6,107 bases of DNA from Methanosarcinales archaeon (GCA_013415595.1 JAAEEW010000222.1:1-6107), one strand, 5' to 3'; positions 1 to 5,972 are shown, counted from the first letter of the stretch. Notes: generated by a model not told the origin, from the letters alone. Program-made: numbers and translations.

Positions 1-1000
1 CGTCGTCGCCCCGGGCAGATATCCCCTCGCCACGGGTGTATGTCCAGAAAACCATGGTCCCTGCGGAGAGGAAAGCAGCATCCACACGGCCGTTCTCCCC
101 GGCTCCAACGCCGAACAGGGCGCCTTCACCTCTCAGCCGCTTGGGATTGAACATCAGATTACCAGCCCCAACAGCGGCCAGGGCAAATTCGTCTCCCCGG
201 GCCATTATATCGCTGCCGTAGGCGAACGCTGAGCCGGTCCCCACGTCAAGCATTCCGGCCTGGACCACGCTGTTCTGGCCTGCTGCTCCAGCGCCGACCA
301 GAGCTGCCTCCCCTTCGAAGGTGCCTGTTGACCAGTCGGCCCTCACATTTCCAGAGGCAGCACCAGTGGCGGCCATGGCGTCGCCGCCGGCACGAATGCC
401 CGTTCCGCCGGCGGATGAATACTCGCCATCCGTCATTGCGTACATGCTTCCCTGCACCGATGCGTCCTTTGCTGCTCCGGCTCCCACCAGTGCGCCCTGG
501 GCTTCAAGAGTTCCCCGGGGTGCATCCAGCTCAACGTCTCCGGCGGCCGCTCCCTCGAATGCCAGGTCTCCCCTGCCCACCAGGTTGATCGAAGCCCGGG
601 GATCGAGAGGCCCGGCCGGAGGAGCGCACGAGGGCAGGCTGACCTCCCTCTCGTTGACGGCGCTGATATCTCCGGTGAACCGGCCGTTGACCACACCGCC
701 CACGGCCGCCGCACCCTGGACATCGATCTGTCCGTCGTTCAGGTTGCCCTCAACATCTCCTGCGCCGGCGGTGACAAAGGCCAGGTCCCTGGTTCTGGCA
801 TCCAGGTTCGATCCGGAGACAGCGGTAGTGGATGGTTGGCCCACCACGGTGTTGGCCTGCAACAGTCCGCTGATCTGGCCCATTCCCAGGACTCCCAGTC
901 CCACGAACCCTCCACTGCCCAGGATCTCCCCGGTGATGGGGTCAAATCTGAACTGGCCCGCCGATGCAAAGGCCCGGGGGTTCAATCCCCTGGCGGCAAT
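1..1000 (-). repeat. Protein-level tandem repeats of 62-72 residues, five full units plus the start of a sixth
   Basis: Reading the minus strand, units begin at 1000 (IAARGLN), 805 (LDARTRD), 589 (INLVGRGD), 397 (IRAGGDA), 208 (IMARGDE) and 22 (ISARGDD). Their lengths are 65, 72, 64, 63 and 62 residues, with the sixth cut by the window edge. The shared pattern is I-x-A-R-G-D, then G-A-G-(D/N)-(V/L), then a charged turn, then E-G-E/A-A-L-V/F-G-(A/V)-G-A, then V-Q/D-A/G and an aromatic residue near the end. The three units nearest the window edge are closest to one another. The two upstream units are more diverged. DNA identity between units is low, so duplication is old or under selection for protein structure. 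Confidence 0.75.
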
Positions 1001-1456
1001 GTTCTGAGATGAGTAGATGCCGTCGGAGAAGGTCAGGCTCTGGGACGAGGTCAGAACTCCCCTTGTCACCCCAGCGTATTGCAGCACGCCCTCTCCAAAG
1101 TAATCTCCGGAGAGGACGTATCTGGATTGGCCGCCAGAGAGGTCCAGGCTCTGGGAGAGGTCAAAGTAGCAGGGAGTCATGGTGGCACCGGTGCGAAGAT
1201 ACAGGCCGTGCGACCCCAGTGCATAGACATTATTTTGCACGCTGTAGGACTCGCTGCTGTAGACCTGGGTCATGTCAGCGTCGCCTGAGCCCTGAACTAC
1301 CCGGTTGTTGCTCATGGCCGGAGTTTGTGCGTTGGCGACTCCGGTCTCGCTCACGGATATGCTGTCGTCAACCTCGTATGAGTCTACAATGGAAAGAGAA
1401 TCATCGCCATCCGATACCGAAAAACCTACCTCGATGGCATCGACTCCCGCCACCAA
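1..1456 (-). CDS. Secreted tandem-repeat surface protein, partial (runs off left edge), 5' end disrupted
   Basis: An uninterrupted minus-strand frame of about 485 codons continues past position 1. It begins after a TGA at 1477-1475. The first residues read CLALFFLVAGVDA then IEVGFSVSDGD, which looks like the hydrophobic core and cleavage site of a signal peptide followed by an acidic, Ser-rich mature protein. No ATG, GTG or TTG in this frame lies far enough upstream for a complete signal peptide. The end given here is the first in-frame TTG (1456), a formal choice only. A strong ribosome-binding site and ATG at 1502 are in another frame. From about residue 153 the protein consists of 62-72-residue repeats rich in Gly, Ala and Val. 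Only two Cys are seen in the mature part. The composition suggests an exported, beta-rich surface or adhesin-like protein, but I recognise no named family. It may be a pseudogene, or intact with a sequencing error near 1458-1477. Confidence 0.8.
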   Translation of the reverse strand, partial: MVAGVDAIEVGFSVSDGDDSLSIVDSYEVDDSISVSETGVANAQTPAMSNNRVVQGSGDADMTQVYSSESYSVQNNVYALGSHGLYLRTGATMTPCYFDLSQSLDLSGGQSRYVLSGDYFGEGVLQYAGVTRGVLTSSQSLTFSDGIYSSQNIAARGLNPRAFASAGQFRFDPITGEILGSGGFVGLGVLGMGQISGLLQANTVVGQPSTTAVSGSNLDARTRDLAFVTAGAGDVEGNLNDGQIDVQGAAAVGGVVNGRFTGDISAVNEREVSLPSCAPPAGPLDPRASINLVGRGDLAFEGAAAGDVELDAPRGTLEAQGALVGAGAAKDASVQGSMYAMTDGEYSSAGGTGIRAGGDAMAATGAASGNVRADWSTGTFEGEAALVGAGAAGQNSVVQAGMLDVGTGSAFAYGSDIMARGDEFALAAVGAGNLMFNPKRLRGEGALFGVGAGENGRVDAAFLSAGTMVFWTYTRGEGISARGDD

Positions 1457-1505
1457 GAAAAAGAGTGCTAAACATCACTTCCAGTCAGCTCTGACCAGAC
1501 ATAAG

Positions 1506-1512
1506 CCCTCCC
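1506..1512 (-). promoter_or_regulatory. Strong ribosome-binding site before an ATG at 1502-1500 of the repeat protein
   Basis: The minus strand reads GGGAGGG, then CTT, then ATG. Core GGAGG lies four bases before the ATG, much like the site of the VWA gene in this window. The ATG opens MSGQS and then meets TGA at 1487-1485. The same MSG opening is used by the small secreted protein at 5972. This suggests that 1502 was the original start of the repeat protein and that the frame has since been broken. Confidence 0.55.
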
Positions 1513-1557
1513 GACATAATTGCCTGAAACGTACAATCCTGTCTCCGGAGATCGTTC

Positions 1558-1565
1558 ATTATAAA
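1558..1565 (-). promoter_or_regulatory. Candidate TATA box for the repeat-protein gene
   Basis: The minus strand has TTTATAAT preceded by a purine-rich GAAAAAC that could serve as a BRE (TFB recognition element). Archaeal transcription normally starts about 25 bases downstream, near 1535. That would leave a leader of about 33 bases carrying the GGGAGGG site before the ATG at 1502. A second AT-rich candidate lies further upstream around 1598-1611. Confidence 0.45.
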
Positions 1566-1666
1566 GTTTTTCATTTGAGACTTGTTTATTTTTTATTTCT
1601 CATAATATAATGGGAGATCGGGGGGCAAAGAGCGTGAAAGAGAAGCTGATTAAAATTTTTTAGCAA

Positions 1667-1685
1667 ATCGAATACAAATTTCGAT
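1667..1685. promoter_or_regulatory. Candidate operator: ATCGAA-N7-TTCGAT inverted repeat
   Basis: A perfect 6-base inverted repeat with a 7-base spacer lies in the divergent region, centred about 58 bases upstream of the TATA box of the HPPD-like gene and about 110 bases upstream of that of the repeat-protein gene. The size and spacing fit a site for a dimeric regulator. In AT-rich DNA such a match can also arise by chance, so this is tentative. Confidence 0.25.
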
Positions 1686-1730
1686 ACATTAATTTCTTAT
1701 TTTGAGTACTTTTGTGGGTCTGAACAGGTC

Positions 1731-1738
1731 TTTATATC
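1731..1738 (+). promoter_or_regulatory. TATA box of the HPPD-like gene (near-leaderless promoter)
   Basis: TTTATATC is a close match to an archaeal TATA box. Its centre is about 26 bases before the ATG at 1761, so transcription is expected to start at or within a few bases of the start codon. No Shine-Dalgarno sequence is seen before the ATG (the preceding bases are GAAAAGCTAA), which agrees with a leaderless transcript. Confidence 0.65.
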
Positions 1739-1760
1739 TTCAGGCTCAAAGAAAAGCTAA

Positions 1761-2864
1761 ATGTCCACCAAAGAAGATCCCGTCTCGGAGCTGCCCCTGG
1801 AGAGGAGCGATGCCCGCATCCGCCAGATGATGCCCCGGCTTCTGGAAGAGCGCGAATCCTCGGGATTGAAGGGCCTGGTTGGCGGCCTGGAGGCGGTGAT
1901 CATAAACACCGAACCTGCTTATCAAAAAGCTGCGGTGGAGGAGCTTTTGCGCTACACAGGCCTGGAGCTGGAGGGAGCTTACGATACAGGCGGCCATTCC
2001 ACCTTTGTCCTCAAGACGGGGAACTCCGCCGCCTTCCTCATCAGCTCGCGGCAGAAGGACAACCCGTTTTGGGGAGCAAACCTCTTTCCCAGGACCGGCC
2101 ACCTTCCCAACACCAGGCTGGAGACCCTGGTGTTCGAGATCAGGGACATCGACAGATACGTCTCCATCCAGAGGTCTCTTGGCACCCCGTTCATGACCGA
2201 CCGGGTCCTCGAAGCTCCAGGCTACCGCTTCATTCAGACCGCTCCCTCCCCCTACACCGGCAACTCCCTGGGATTCGTCCAGTGGCGCCGTAGAGGCGAT
2301 TTTCTCTCCGCCGGCCCAGAGGCTGCCACCGCCGGCCTGGAGAAGCCTGACCGGGACCACCTTCGCAACATCAGACACCTGGACCATGCAGCCACCAGGG
2401 TCAGGGCGGAGGAGAGGGACGCGGCCATACTGGAGTTCATGCGTCTTACCAACTACGAATTCGACTTCGCCATTTACGTGCAGAGCCTGAACTCCATAAC
2501 CAGCGTGGCCCGGCTGAAGGGAGAGAGGTACGCCATGGTCTTCACCTCCGGGATATCGTCCTTTGTGGACCTGAGCACCTCCGGGCCCACCGAGAAGTTC
2601 ATCCACAACTACGGGACCCGGGTGCACCACATGGCCTTCCACACCGAGAAGATCGAGGAGACCTTCCAGGCGATCAAGGACGACGGCATGGAGTTCCTGA
2701 TCGAGCTGGTGGGGTCCCCGGAGGAGGGGCTCAAGCAGACCTTCACCGTGCCCTCCCCCAGCACCATGCTGGTCAACGAGTACATCCACCGCTACGGGGA
2801 CTTCGACGGCTTCTTCACCCGCTCCAACGTCACCAGGCTGACAAAGGCCACGGACAGGCAGTAG
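1761..2864 (+). CDS. HPPD-like VOC-superfamily metalloenzyme
   Basis: This 367-residue protein has the length and two-module layout of 4-hydroxyphenylpyruvate dioxygenase: an N-terminal VOC module at about 40-178 and a catalytic C-terminal module at about 203-355. By eye the three iron ligands of the family are retained: His209 in HLDHAATRV, His290 in GTRVHHMAFHT and Glu340 in VNEYIHRYGDFDGFF. The SLNS motif (242-245) and Gln326 also match HPPD positions near the substrate. The segment around 258-272 (MVFTSGISSFVDLS) lacks the usual LNE/NEP motif, and the final GFG-x-GNF is altered to GDFDGFF. HPPD converts 4-hydroxyphenylpyruvate to homogentisate using O2; the exact substrate here is unsure. 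It is predicted cytoplasmic. The start is set by the TATA box 23 bases upstream. TspO follows on the same strand after 111 bases. No homogentisate pathway gene is in the window. Confidence 0.85.
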   Translation: MSTKEDPVSELPLERSDARIRQMMPRLLEERESSGLKGLVGGLEAVIINTEPAYQKAAVEELLRYTGLELEGAYDTGGHSTFVLKTGNSAAFLISSRQKDNPFWGANLFPRTGHLPNTRLETLVFEIRDIDRYVSIQRSLGTPFMTDRVLEAPGYRFIQTAPSPYTGNSLGFVQWRRRGDFLSAGPEAATAGLEKPDRDHLRNIRHLDHAATRVRAEERDAAILEFMRLTNYEFDFAIYVQSLNSITSVARLKGERYAMVFTSGISSFVDLSTSGPTEKFIHNYGTRVHHMAFHTEKIEETFQAIKDDGMEFLIELVGSPEEGLKQTFTVPSPSTMLVNEYIHRYGDFDGFFTRSNVTRLTKATDRQ

Positions 2865-2975
2865 CCATGGCCGGGCCCCTGTGAGGCAACCAGCCGGCAG
2901 CCAGCACGGAATGGCCGCTCGGCGGATCGAAGCGGCAGCACGACAACAGGAATATGTAGGGTCCCGGGCAGAGAG

Positions 2976-3464
2976 ATGATCATGAAAAATTTCCAATTGA
3001 AGGACGCAGGGCCCCTGGGCTTGAGCGTGATGGTCTGCCTGCTGGCCGGATTCGGTGGCTCCCTGCTCACCGCAGCCTCCGTCTCCACCTGGTACGCCGG
3101 GCTGAACAAGCCCGGCTTCACCCCGCCCAACTGGGCCTTCATGCCCGTGTGGACGGTCCTCTTCGTGCTGATGGGAATCTCAGCATTCCTGGTCTGGCGC
3201 TCCGGCCATCCCCGGGCCAGGGGAGCACTGGCCCTCTTTGCCGCTCAGCTGGTGGTAAACGTGACGTGGTCCGGGGCCTTCTTCTACCTCCAGTCTCCCC
3301 CGGCCGGCATGGCTGTGGTTCTGGCGCTGTGGGTGCTGATACTGGCAACCATGGTCAGGTTCCGCCCCATCTCCCGGGCCGCTGCCTATCTGCTGCTTCC
3401 CTACATCCTGTGGGTGAGCCTGGCCGCCGCCATGAACTTCGGCATCTGGCGGCTGAATCCATGA
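2976..3464 (+). CDS. tspO: TspO/MBR (translocator protein, tryptophan-rich sensory protein) family membrane protein
   Basis: This 162-residue protein has the usual TspO length and five predicted membrane helices at about 12-35, 56-75, 82-104, 109-128 and 135-158. Family motifs are clear: WYAGLNKPGFTPPNW (39-53) with the following PVWTVLF, QLVVNVTWSGAFF (91-103), and the C-terminal PYILWVSLAAAMN with IWRLN. TspO proteins bind porphyrins and other tetrapyrroles, and in bacteria they modulate tetrapyrrole levels in response to oxygen or light; the archaeal role is poorly known. The usual Trp after KP is Phe48 here. Two ATGs are possible, 2976 and 2982; the only upstream purine stretch is a weak GAGAG at 2971-2975, which fits 2982 better. 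The gene may be co-transcribed with the HPPD-like gene. Only a poor TATA-like AATATGTA (2951-2958) is seen in the gap, and its own promoter is not excluded. Confidence 0.95.
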   Translation: MIMKNFQLKDAGPLGLSVMVCLLAGFGGSLLTAASVSTWYAGLNKPGFTPPNWAFMPVWTVLFVLMGISAFLVWRSGHPRARGALALFAAQLVVNVTWSGAFFYLQSPPAGMAVVLALWVLILATMVRFRPISRAAAYLLLPYILWVSLAAAMNFGIWRLNP

Positions 3465-3657
3465 TGGGATCGGCTCGCCGGGAGAGGATTTGGGGAGGAT
3501 TGGAGACTTTAGGCCGGACCGCTGGGAAAGGCCAGAAGGCCGGCCAGGTCCAGGAGCGGCCAGGAGCAGCAGGAAGCCGGAACATTAGGACAGAAAAGTA
3601 TAAAATATAAAAATAAAATATAAAAATTAAGGAGAATGCCAGGGCAGGGGGCCTGCC
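3465..3657. other. Convergent intergenic region between tspO and the VWA gene
   Basis: This 193-base gap has two parts. The tspO-proximal part is GC-rich and holds short imperfect repeats (CCAGGAGC at 3550-3557 and again at 3560-3567). The VWA-proximal part from about 3594 is almost pure A/T on the plus strand. I see no gene here. No T-rich terminator is visible for tspO on the plus strand. Confidence 0.6.
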
Positions 3658-3659
3658 CT
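3601..3659 (-). terminator. Probable terminator of the secreted-protein operon: hairpin plus T-rich tract
   Basis: AGGGCAGG (3641-3648) pairs perfectly with CCTGCCCT (3652-3659) across a GGG loop. The stem overlaps the TAG stop codon of the VWA gene (3660-3658). About 14 bases downstream on the minus strand begins a long T-rich stretch (3628 to 3601). Archaeal termination mainly needs the T-rich tract. The hairpin may aid termination or stabilise the 3' end. Confidence 0.55.
3602..3627. repeat. Perfect 13-base tandem repeat AAAATATAAAAAT (two copies)
   Basis: The two copies are 3602-3614 and 3615-3627, directly adjacent and identical. On the minus strand they read ATTTTTATATTTT twice, giving several T5 and T4 tracts just after the end of the VWA gene. 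This fits a duplicated archaeal terminator element better than a coding or regulatory repeat. Confidence 0.7.
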
Positions 3660-5382
3660 AGCAGTCCACACCCAGGCAGGGGGGTTTCATCATCTCTTTG
3701 TAGGGAGCTTCGTGGAACTTAATCAGCTTCTCCGCCTCAAAGGTCCCTGTGAACATCTGGTGGTCGACGATGTCCTTATGCAGGAGCTTGTGCCACCGGG
3801 AATCCGTGCCCCAGGTGCCGTTGAACTGGTTCCTGGTGTCCAGGCCCATCAGGTAAACGGGGCTGGAGTTGACCAGATCGGAGAGCTTGGTCCCCTCCAC
3901 CAGGGCGTCCTTCCCTGCAGTCCAGTGGCCGGCGGGATCGGTGGAGGCGTAGAACATCCTCTCGTCCTGCTCCATCTCGGTTGTGGAGAAGACCTCCCGC
4001 AGATCGGCCCCTATGCCCCCGTAGAAGGACCTGGACAGGATCTGCTTGCCTCCCATAAGGGGAGTCTCGCCCCGATACTGCATCTTGGAGGCGGAATAGA
4101 AGTTCAGAGGCACGTTCTGGCTGCCATTGGCCCCCGGTCGCTGAAGCTTGCTGGCGTTCTCGGACATCACGTGCTCAGAGGACAGCTCGATGTCCCCGTT
4201 TCCAGCCATGGCATTGCTATACTCCAGGGCCAGCCTCTTGTCCTTTATGGAGGTGCTGATATCGATGATCCCGCTGCCCTCCACCAGCCCATTCTCGCAG
4301 TACTGCTCGTACTGCACCGGCTCGGGAAGGGCGTGCTTTTCCGGCATCTCTTCCGGACAGCAGTCCAATGTCAAATATTTATTAAACATCACTCCGCATA
4401 TCTCGCCCACCAGGTTCAGGCTGACATTGTCAATGCCGTTTATGCATACCGGATCGATGGAGGCGCAGTAGGCTCCTTTGGCCTCGTCGTAGGCCAGCTC
4501 GAACACCGTTATTTCTTCATCGCAGGGGATTACCACCCACCAGTACGTCAGCTCAGGCTCATGGGGGATCAAAATCCCGTCCTTCCCGGTCATGCGGACG
4601 CAGATGTCCAGCTGGCCGGACTGGCACTGGGCCTCAGCATCCAGATTGAAGGAGCAGGTCAAAGTCTGGGCGATATCGCTCAGAATGGGCATCAGGTCCC
4701 CGGATTCGATGGAGTAGAAGTTTCCGCCGGTAGAAGAGGCCAGATCGTACGACCAGTCCATATTTGGACCGACCACGAACACCCGGACCCCGCTGGCGAT
4801 CAGGAGGCTCTTGATCCCATCGTATGTATCCCCTTCGTAGTTGCAGCACTCACCGTCTGCATGTGGCGGTGCGTCCGTTATCAGAATGACGACCTTTTGC
4901 ACATCTCCGCCCCTCCAGAGCTGGTCGGTCACCGTGTGGTGCAAAGCCGCCAGATGGGACTCCGGCGCGTCGACGCCGAAGTGCGTGACCAGGGTGTTGA
5001 CCCAGGAGGCAAACTCCGCCGGATCTGCGGTAAGCTGACCGCCATTGAAAATATTGTACGGCACATCCCCGCTAGCGGATGACCCACAGTCTCCGCCGCA
5101 TACGTCCGGGAAGTCGTCGAACTGCGTCAGGCCAAGCCTGTAATCGATGCCCGAGGACGATAGAGCATTGGCAAAATTTATGGAGTTCGTCTTCATCTGC
5201 TCGATGACGCCGTACATGCTTCCGGTGGTGTCGAAGACCACCACCACATCGACCTTCTTGATCGATTCGCAGTCCAGAAACTGATTCAGCTCTTCGCAGG
5301 TATACGCTCCGCCAGGAGTGCACAATGCTATGAACAGAAGCGCCAAAGACAGTGCTTTGCCGATTGGCAAGACATCGCTCAT
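3658..5382 (-). CDS. Secreted von Willebrand factor A (VWA) domain protein with an uncharacterised C-terminal half
   Basis: The ATG at 5382 is preferred (574 residues) because GGGAGGT lies four bases before it; an upstream TTG at 5409 is open but has no such site. Residues 1-26 form a signal peptide ending TPGGA before YTCEEL. A VWA domain spans about 43-245. Its MIDAS metal site reads DTTGS (51-55, instead of the usual DxSxS), with Thr86 in LGLTQFDD and Asp170 in LITDAPPH. The loop CGGDC (95-99) and the PESHLAALHH segment resemble integrin-beta-like VWA domains. A Cys-rich middle (about 243-362) follows. Then comes a roughly 200-residue C-terminal domain (about 370-574) with motifs FYGGIGADL, GTWGTDSRWHKLLHKD, HQMFTG and the ending PPCLGVDC. 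I cannot name that domain. Paired cysteines suggest extracellular disulfides. It is probably an envelope protein binding a partner through its metal site. Expected to be co-transcribed with the gene upstream at 5972. Confidence 0.9.
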   Translation of the reverse strand: MSDVLPIGKALSLALLFIALCTPGGAYTCEELNQFLDCESIKKVDVVVVFDTTGSMYGVIEQMKTNSINFANALSSSGIDYRLGLTQFDDFPDVCGGDCGSSASGDVPYNIFNGGQLTADPAEFASWVNTLVTHFGVDAPESHLAALHHTVTDQLWRGGDVQKVVILITDAPPHADGECCNYEGDTYDGIKSLLIASGVRVFVVGPNMDWSYDLASSTGGNFYSIESGDLMPILSDIAQTLTCSFNLDAEAQCQSGQLDICVRMTGKDGILIPHEPELTYWWVVIPCDEEITVFELAYDEAKGAYCASIDPVCINGIDNVSLNLVGEICGVMFNKYLTLDCCPEEMPEKHALPEPVQYEQYCENGLVEGSGIIDISTSIKDKRLALEYSNAMAGNGDIELSSEHVMSENASKLQRPGANGSQNVPLNFYSASKMQYRGETPLMGGKQILSRSFYGGIGADLREVFSTTEMEQDERMFYASTDPAGHWTAGKDALVEGTKLSDLVNSSPVYLMGLDTRNQFNGTWGTDSRWHKLLHKDIVDHQMFTGTFEAEKLIKFHEAPYKEMMKPPCLGVDC

Positions 5383-5386
5383 TTCT

Positions 5387-5393
5387 ACCTCCC
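5387..5393 (-). promoter_or_regulatory. Ribosome-binding site that sets the VWA start at 5382
   Basis: The minus strand reads GGGAGGT, then AGAA, then ATG. This is the strongest ribosome-binding site near the 5' end of the gene. It moves the start nine codons inside the longest open frame, leaving a compact, normal signal peptide (MSDVLPIGKAL onwards). Confidence 0.8.
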
Positions 5394-5450
5394 TTCCAAT
5401 TTCCCTCAAATCAACTCCGACATTTCAGCCTGAGAGATGCGAGTGCAGAG

Positions 5451-5972
5451 CTACGGCCTCACCTCAGATAGGACTATCTTCAGGCACTCCCGGCCCTCCC
5501 TCTGCTCTCCCAGCGCTCCTCCCGCTGCCTGGAGGGGAACGGTGAGATTCAGCAGAATGTCCTGGCCTGCCACCGCCTGCAGCTCCAGATTCTTTATCAT
5601 GAAATAGATGTCGAACTTCAGGATTAGGTCCTCAAAGCCATCCTGCCCGGCCTGATGGCAGGGACAGGCAGATTCTCCCTCCCCGACCATGGGAGCAGCC
5701 ACGTCTTCGTAGTTCCAGTAAAGGGGCTTTAGACGTCCCTCCCATCCACCCCTTGCCAGGGTCGCATTTGCAGCATCTACGGTCTTGACATCCAGGTCCT
5801 CGCTTCCCAGTATGGCGATGTCCAGAACGCCCTGGCTCTTCAAATCCAGGCTGTTGGGACAGACGCCCGGGCTTATATCCAGGTCAAGGCCGCTTGCCGC
5901 AGCGGCCGATGCCAAGCATAGAAGCAGAATAACGGCTCCTCCAGGGGCTCCTCTGACCAGTGCTCCGCTCAT
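5451..5972 (-). CDS. Small secreted single-domain protein of the DIxPGxCPN type
   Basis: The 173-residue protein has a signal peptide at about 1-26 (hydrophobic VILLLCLASAAAAS). The rest matches a module common in exported proteins of bacteria and archaea, known to me from memory: LDISPGVCPNSLDLKS (31-46), then GVLDIAILG (48-56), SEDLDVKTVD (57-66), a WNYEDVAAP segment (86-94), CPCHQAGQDGFEDLILKFD (103-121) and a closing hydrophobic strand CLKIVLSE. The acidic DGFEDL stretch resembles the Asp-rich, possibly calcium-binding loop of this module. Four cysteines remain in the mature chain (38, 103, 105, 163) and could form two disulfides. In larger proteins the module is usually a C-terminal appendage; here it stands alone. 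Its function is unknown. The VWA gene begins 68 bases after its TAG with no T-rich terminator between, so they probably form an operon. No strong ribosome-binding site precedes the ATG. Confidence 0.85.
   Translation of the reverse strand: MSGALVRGAPGGAVILLLCLASAAAASGLDLDISPGVCPNSLDLKSQGVLDIAILGSEDLDVKTVDAANATLARGGWEGRLKPLYWNYEDVAAPMVGEGESACPCHQAGQDGFEDLILKFDIYFMIKNLELQAVAGQDILLNLTVPLQAAGGALGEQREGRECLKIVLSEVRP

Noticed and set aside
433..969. Minus-strand open frames of 96 and 76 residues
   Set aside because: Same strand as the repeat protein but out of its frame. The alternative frame carries the repeating motifs and stays open for about 485 codons, so these are shadows.
321..1494. Plus-strand open frames (228, 176 and shorter residues) over the repeat-protein gene
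   Set aside because: They lie opposite the long minus-strand repeat frame, have low-complexity Pro/Arg/Ser-rich translations, show no domain pattern and lack promoters. They are shadows of a GC-rich gene.
1746..2996. 416-residue minus-strand frame opposite the HPPD-like gene
   Set aside because: The plus strand encodes a clear two-domain VOC protein with iron ligands and a matching promoter. The antisense product has no recognisable domain and reflects high GC.
3542..3580. Short imperfect repeats of CCAGGAGC downstream of tspO
   Set aside because: Only two perfect 8-base copies 10 bases apart. There is no spacer/repeat regularity of a CRISPR array and no sign of a mobile element.
3149..3610. 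153-residue plus-strand frame overlapping tspO
   Set aside because: Overlaps the unmistakable tspO frame in another phase and contains no family motif.
3621..3720. TATAAAAAT, AAGGAG and ATG in series on the plus strand at 3621-3638
   Set aside because: It would start a frame of under 30 codons antisense to the VWA 3' end, beginning inside the terminator hairpin. Chance combination in an A-rich tract is more likely.
3712..5082. 456-residue plus-strand frame opposite the VWA gene
   Set aside because: It lacks recognisable domains and its own initiation signals, while the minus strand gives a signal peptide, VWA motifs and a good ribosome-binding site.
5383..5409. TTG at 5409 as start of the VWA protein (583 residues)
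   Set aside because: It would put a charged stretch before the signal peptide and lacks a ribosome-binding site, whereas ATG at 5382 has GGGAGGT at ideal spacing.
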